From NCBI GenBank assembly GCA_049522565.1, contig JBEKNT010000302.1, positions 1 to 8,499 on the forward strand: 8,499 nt of DNA, in the 5' to 3' direction. How positions within the stretch are numbered: the first letter of the stretch is position 1; each line of letters opens with the position of its first letter. The translations under genes were made by a program, and so were the position numbers. This DNA comes from JASHVB01 sp049522565 (GTDB lineage: Bacteria; Pseudomonadota; Alphaproteobacteria; Acetobacterales; Acetobacteraceae). Positions 5,339 to 8,499 of the stretch are shown here, in pieces. Under the pieces are notes generated by a model that searched no databases, was not told where the DNA came from, and saw only the letters and a program-made list of their open reading frames with translations.

Positions 5339-6052
5339 TCAAGATCGGGCAACAAGATCTCGGTGAGACTGCGACAGCAGGGCCGGACACAATGCCCCAG
5401 AGTCGGTAATATAGTTCCATGCAGCCGGATTTTCCATAGACAGCCGCTCAGTCATGGTGCCCAGTGCCGCAACCACGAATTGTCGGAGCCCATGATAGTC
5501 AACGAGTGGTCCGAGAGAGTGGAAGTAGATGCCATCAGCACGCAATAAGTGCAACAACGTCGGCTCCATCATTGCTATGAAATGCGTAAGGCCAAGCTGG
5601 ACGCCCATAAAGATCGCTCCGCGCATCAGGGCCAGGCGCAGCACCGAGGTTGTTTCTACGCCCGCACTGCGCATCTGCTGCGTCATTTGCTTTGCGAGCG
5701 CGAAGCGGGAAATCTCTCCTGTGGTCGCTCGAGGCAGCATGCGCAGCACGCCAGGATCGCACACTCGTTGTAGCGGAAAATTGTCACAACTCGTCGAGTT
5801 TTTCGGGAGGATCAGGCGGACGGTTCCTACGACATGACTGGTTCGCCGCCACCTGACGATGACATGACGCGCAAAGTTGTCATACTCGTCCCATTCGGTT
5901 CCGTTGTCGCCGATCTCGTAAGCTCGCTCTACAACATAGACTTGGTGCCGTAGTCTATATGCTTCCCAAAGGGCGGAGGGGGTATCAGCCGGTTCCACCG
6001 AGACATCTTGATTCAAAATCTGTAACATCTGTTCCACAAGACCCTGTTTCAT
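5339..6052 (-). CDS. LuxI/FeeM-like acyltransferase (PEP-CTERM/exosortase-associated type)
   Basis: This 237-residue GNAT-fold protein resembles the PEP-CTERM/exosortase-associated acyltransferases (TIGR03694-like), relatives of LuxI autoinducer synthases and of FeeM N-acyl amino acid synthases. Visible motifs are YRLRHQVYVVER (32-43), DEYDNFARHVIVR (56-68), VGTVRLILP (75-83) and GEISRFALAK (112-121). The LuxI invariant set Arg24, Asp45, Asp48, Arg70, Glu101, Arg104 has matching residues R35, D56, D59, R79, E113, R116 with near-identical spacing. The likely reaction is transfer of a fatty acyl group from acyl-carrier protein to an amino-acid-like acceptor. No exosortase, PEP-CTERM protein or LuxR is nearby. 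A TTG at 6058 is in frame, but the ATG at 6052 is chosen because an agga sequence (6061-6064, - strand) sits eight bases before it. It begins 36 bases after the dioxygenase stop codon on the same strand. Family confidence is high; the product is unknown. Confidence 0.85.
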   Translation of the reverse strand: MKQGLVEQMLQILNQDVSVEPADTPSALWEAYRLRHQVYVVERAYEIGDNGTEWDEYDNFARHVIVRWRRTSHVVGTVRLILPKNSTSCDNFPLQRVCDPGVLRMLPRATTGEISRFALAKQMTQQMRSAGVETTSVLRLALMRGAIFMGVQLGLTHFIAMMEPTLLHLLRADGIYFHSLGPLVDYHGLRQFVVAALGTMTERLSMENPAAWNYITDSGALCPALLSQSHRDLVARS

Positions 6053-6060
6053 GTTCAATG

Positions 6061-6064
6061 TCCT
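6061..6064 (-). promoter_or_regulatory. Ribosome binding site deciding the acyltransferase start
   Basis: On the - strand this reads agga within gtaggaca, eight bases before the ATG at 6052. It would be only two bases before the alternative TTG at 6058, too close for use. It therefore supports the shorter, ATG-initiated protein. Confidence 0.5.
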
Positions 6065-6088
6065 ACAGACCCTAACACGATTCGCGGC

Positions 6089-6916
6089 TCACGCCCGCAT
6101 CGCCCGTCCGGTGTCGCGCATCAGGATCTGCGCATGCGCGCCGGTCACCGCCGCATGGTACGCCAGCGCTGCCGGCGAGCAATCCGCGTCCGGCCGCTGT
6201 TCCGGCGCAAAATTTCCGTAGCGATCCACCCCCCGCACCAGCGTCGCCGTGTCGTGCGAGCCCGCCACCTGCCGCACATAGGTCGGGATGTAGCGGATCG
6301 CGAAGCCGATCCGCCGCTGGCCGGACGGGTTCGGCTCCGAGCCATGGATCAGCCGCACATGATGCAGCGACATCTCCCCGGCCGCGAGTTCCAGCGTCAC
6401 CGCCTGGCGGTCGTCCACGTCCACCATGATCTCCTGGCCGCGCGACAGCAGGTTGTCGGGCGCGAACGTGTCGCGGTGCGGGATCTGGTCGCGCAGATGG
6501 CTGCCGGGGATCACCCGCATCGCGCCGTTCGCGCTGGTGCTGTCGGACAGCGCCACCCAGGCGGTGACAATGTCTGCCGGTTCCAGCCCCCAATAGGTGG
6601 AGTCCTGGTGCCACGACACAAACGCCGTGTTGCGCGGCTCCTTGATGAAGAAGCTGGTGCCCCAGCACAGGATATCCCCCCCGATCAAGTCCTCCACCGG
6701 GTCCAGGATGCGGTCGTGGCGAACCAGATCGTTCAGCCAGGTGAACAGCAGGTGCGACTTGTGGCGCAGCTTGCCGGCCAGTGGACCCGCGCTGCCCTCG
6801 AACGCCTCCAGCCTGGCGCGCAGCGCGTCGGCCTCGGCGGTGGCGAGCGCCCGCACCGGCGCGTAGTAGCCGGCCTCGCTGTACTGGCGCACGGCGGTTT
6901 CTGACAGGAATTTCAT
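6089..6916 (-). CDS. Phytanoyl-CoA dioxygenase (PhyH) family Fe(II)/2-oxoglutarate oxygenase
   Basis: This 275-residue cytosolic protein has the normal length for bacterial PhyH proteins. The iron-binding triad is visible: H103 and D105 in SWHQDSTYWG, and the distal H191 in RLIHGSEPN. R202, in the following RRIGFAIRY, fits the 2-oxoglutarate-binding arginine. VTAWVALSDSTSANGAMRVIPGSH (117-140) is the usual core signature. Such enzymes hydroxylate, or occasionally halogenate, small molecules using O2 and 2-oxoglutarate; the substrate cannot be told from sequence. The start at 6916 has gggag (6924-6928, - strand) seven bases upstream. It diverges from the solute-binding protein gene at 7031 with 114 bases between. 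Downstream on the same strand lies the acyltransferase, separated by only 36 bases, but that gene belongs to a compositionally different segment. Family assignment is secure. Confidence 0.92.
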   Translation of the reverse strand: MKFLSETAVRQYSEAGYYAPVRALATAEADALRARLEAFEGSAGPLAGKLRHKSHLLFTWLNDLVRHDRILDPVEDLIGGDILCWGTSFFIKEPRNTAFVSWHQDSTYWGLEPADIVTAWVALSDSTSANGAMRVIPGSHLRDQIPHRDTFAPDNLLSRGQEIMVDVDDRQAVTLELAAGEMSLHHVRLIHGSEPNPSGQRRIGFAIRYIPTYVRQVAGSHDTATLVRGVDRYGNFAPEQRPDADCSPAALAYHAAVTGAHAQILMRDTGRAMRA

Positions 6917-6972
6917 CCAATCGCTCCCGAACGGCTTGGGGTCTGGGCGGCACAGGCACTACCCTCACCCTA

Positions 6973-7001
6973 CCCTCTCCCCCGCCTGGCGGGGGAGAGG
7001 G
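6973..7001. repeat. Strong palindrome in the divergent intergenic region
   Basis: ccctctcccccgcc (6973-6986) and its perfect reverse complement (6988-7001) flank a single base, so a stem of about 12 pairs with a small loop can form. It is preceded by accctcaccct (6961-6971), which resembles caccctcaccct at the right arm of the 2552-2734 element, and it is followed by aaaaa at 7002-7006. It lies between two divergent genes, so terminating either one is not its obvious role. It is probably a half-copy of the same palindromic repeat family, sitting 29 bases upstream of the solute-binding protein start. Confidence 0.65.
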
Positions 7002-7030
7002 AAAAAGCGGAACCTGGGAGACAACAAAAC

Positions 7031-8499
7031 ATGCGACGACGGACCTTCCTGGCGGCGTCGGCCGCCTCCCTTGCGATGCCATCGGTGGTGCGCGCGCAGG
7101 GCAAGCGGCTGCTGAAGTTCATCCCGCAATCCGACCTGGCGGTGCTCGATCCGGTCTGGACCACGGCCTACGTGACACGCAACCACGGCTACATGGTGTT
7201 CGACACGCTGTACGGGCAGACCGGCAAGAAGGACGGCTTCAAGGCCACGCCGCAAATGCTCGCTGGCCACACGATCGAGGACGCGGGAAAAACCTGGAAG
7301 CTGACGCTGCGCGACGGCCTGGTGTTCCATGACGGGCAAAAAGTGCTGGCGCGCGACTGCGTCGCCTCGATCAAGCGCTGGAGTGCGCGCGACGCCTTCG
7401 GCCAGGCGCTGATGGCGCGCACCGACGACGTGTCCGCGCCGGACGACAAGACCATCCTGTTCCGCCTGAAGCAGCCCTTCCCGCTGCTGCCCGACGCGCT
7501 CGGCCACGCCGCCTCCAACATGTGCGCGATCATGCCGGAGCGCCTGGCCGCGACCGACCCGTTCAAGCAGGTCAGCGAGATGGTCGGCAGCGGCCCGTAT
7601 CGCTTCAAGGCGGACGAGCGGGTACAGGGCTCGCTGTTCGTGTATGAACGCTTCGACGGCTACAAGCCGCGCAGCGACGGCGCGCCCGACTTCACCGCCG
7701 GGCCGAAGATTGTGAACTTCGACCGCGTCGAGTGGCACGTCACCCCCGACCCCGCCACCGCCGCCGCCGCGTTGCAGGCCGGCGAGATGGACTGGTGGGA
7801 GAATCCCACTGCCGATCTGCTGCCGCTGTTGCGGCGCAACCACATCACGACCGAGATCACCGATCTCACCGGTACGCCGATGATGCTGCGGCCGAACCAT
7901 CTGTATCCGCCGTTCGACAATCCGGCGATCCGCCGCGCGCTGATGGGTGCGATCGACCAGACGGAATTCATGACGGCGATGATGGGCACCGACAAATCGC
8001 TGTGGGAGGTGCCGGTGGGCTTCTTCCCGCCGATTTCGCCGTTATCCAGCAACGCCGGCATGACGGCGCTCACCGGCAAGCGCGACGACGCGGCGGTCAA
8101 GCAGGCACTGGTGGACGCCGGCTACAAGGGCGAGAAAGTGGTGCTGATGGTCGCCACGGACTATCCGATTTTGAAGGCGCTGGGCGACGTTTCCGCCGAC
8201 ATGCTGAAGCGCGTCGGGATGAACGTGGACTACCAGGCCACCGACTGGGGCACCGTGGTGCAGCGCCGGGGCAGCAACAAACCGCCGGCCGAGGGCGGCT
8301 GGAACCTGTTCAACACCGGCTTCTCCGGGTTGGACTTTTTCACGCCAGCCAGCCACCTGCCGCTGCGTGGCAACGGCAAGAGTGCCTGGTTCGGCTGGCC
8401 GACCATGCCGAAGATCGAAGAATTACGAAACGCCTGGTTCGACGCTCCTGATCTTGCCGCACAGAAGAAGATCGGGGTGGAAATCCAGACGCAGGCGTT
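7031..8499 (+). CDS. ABC transporter solute-binding protein, peptide/nickel (family 5), partial at right edge
   Basis: 489 codons are visible and the frame is still open at the window edge; complete family members are about 500-540 residues, so little is missing. The N-terminus MRRRTFLAASAASLAMPSVVRAQ is a twin-arginine signal peptide with cleavage near ARAQ-type residues 20-23, so the protein should be exported folded to the periplasm. Family 5 landmarks follow: a WKLTLRDGLVFHDGQKVLARDC segment (about 97-118), a GSGPYRFK segment near 190, a YERFDGYKP segment near 205, and an IRRALMGAIDQ segment near 300. Such proteins capture oligopeptides, nickel or other small organic solutes for an ABC importer; the ligand is not predictable. 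The permease and ATPase genes may lie beyond the window. A gggag sequence at 7016-7020 lies ten bases before the ATG. It diverges from the dioxygenase gene. Confidence 0.93.
   Translation, partial: MRRRTFLAASAASLAMPSVVRAQGKRLLKFIPQSDLAVLDPVWTTAYVTRNHGYMVFDTLYGQTGKKDGFKATPQMLAGHTIEDAGKTWKLTLRDGLVFHDGQKVLARDCVASIKRWSARDAFGQALMARTDDVSAPDDKTILFRLKQPFPLLPDALGHAASNMCAIMPERLAATDPFKQVSEMVGSGPYRFKADERVQGSLFVYERFDGYKPRSDGAPDFTAGPKIVNFDRVEWHVTPDPATAAAALQAGEMDWWENPTADLLPLLRRNHITTEITDLTGTPMMLRPNHLYPPFDNPAIRRALMGAIDQTEFMTAMMGTDKSLWEVPVGFFPPISPLSSNAGMTALTGKRDDAAVKQALVDAGYKGEKVVLMVATDYPILKALGDVSADMLKRVGMNVDYQATDWGTVVQRRGSNKPPAEGGWNLFNTGFSGLDFFTPASHLPLRGNGKSAWFGWPTMPKIEELRNAWFDAPDLAAQKKIGVEIQTQA

Noticed and set aside
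5529..5837. Open frames on the + strand opposite the acyltransferase
   Set aside because: They overlap conserved motifs of the acyltransferase and have no ribosome binding site or recognisable product.
6053..6058. TTG start giving an acyltransferase two residues longer
   Set aside because: The agga sequence is only two bases from the TTG but at normal distance from the ATG at 6052.
6072..7082. Open frame of 336 codons on the - strand
   Set aside because: A shifted frame of the dioxygenase gene; the dioxygenase frame carries the full iron-binding triad and a good ribosome binding site.
6965..7900. Open frame of 311 codons on the - strand
   Set aside because: Antisense of the solute-binding protein, which has a twin-arginine signal and family motifs.

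Overview
The window looks like chromosomal DNA from a GC-rich alphaproteobacterium, probably Rhodospirillales and perhaps Acetobacteraceae. This rests on the high GC codon use, a twin-arginine periplasmic solute-binding protein of the type those genomes carry in many copies, and the palindromic intergenic repeats. The taxonomic placement is inference.

Left part (1-1733): a repeat doublet lies at the left edge. A small secreted protein with two cysteines (- strand, 124-534) diverges from a secreted six-bladed beta-propeller protein (651-1733). The propeller closely resembles the lyase domain (PAL) of peptidylglycine alpha-amidating enzymes and keeps its zinc-binding histidines and catalytic tyrosine.

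Middle-left (1840-4390, + strand): a type II haloacid-dehalogenase-like HAD protein, a LivM-type branched-chain amino acid ABC permease without its usual partners, and a second HAD hydrolase 24 bases further on. Between the first HAD gene and livM lies a 183-base inverted-repeat element. Its right-hand hairpin contains the livM ribosome binding site.

Middle (about 4391-6088): a compositionally different segment, falling to about one-third GC at 4561-4680. It holds two - strand genes: an unrecognised multi-pass membrane protein and a LuxI/FeeM-like acyltransferase of the PEP-CTERM/exosortase-associated type. No exosortase, LuxR or PEP-CTERM gene is present. This is the strongest candidate for acquired DNA and for unexplored biology.

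Right part (6089-8499): GC-rich DNA returns with a phytanoyl-CoA dioxygenase-family Fe(II)/2-oxoglutarate oxygenase (- strand). It diverges from a twin-arginine-exported peptide/nickel-type ABC solute-binding protein that runs off the right edge. A strong palindrome lies between the two. No tRNA, rRNA, CRISPR array, transposase or integrase was seen.
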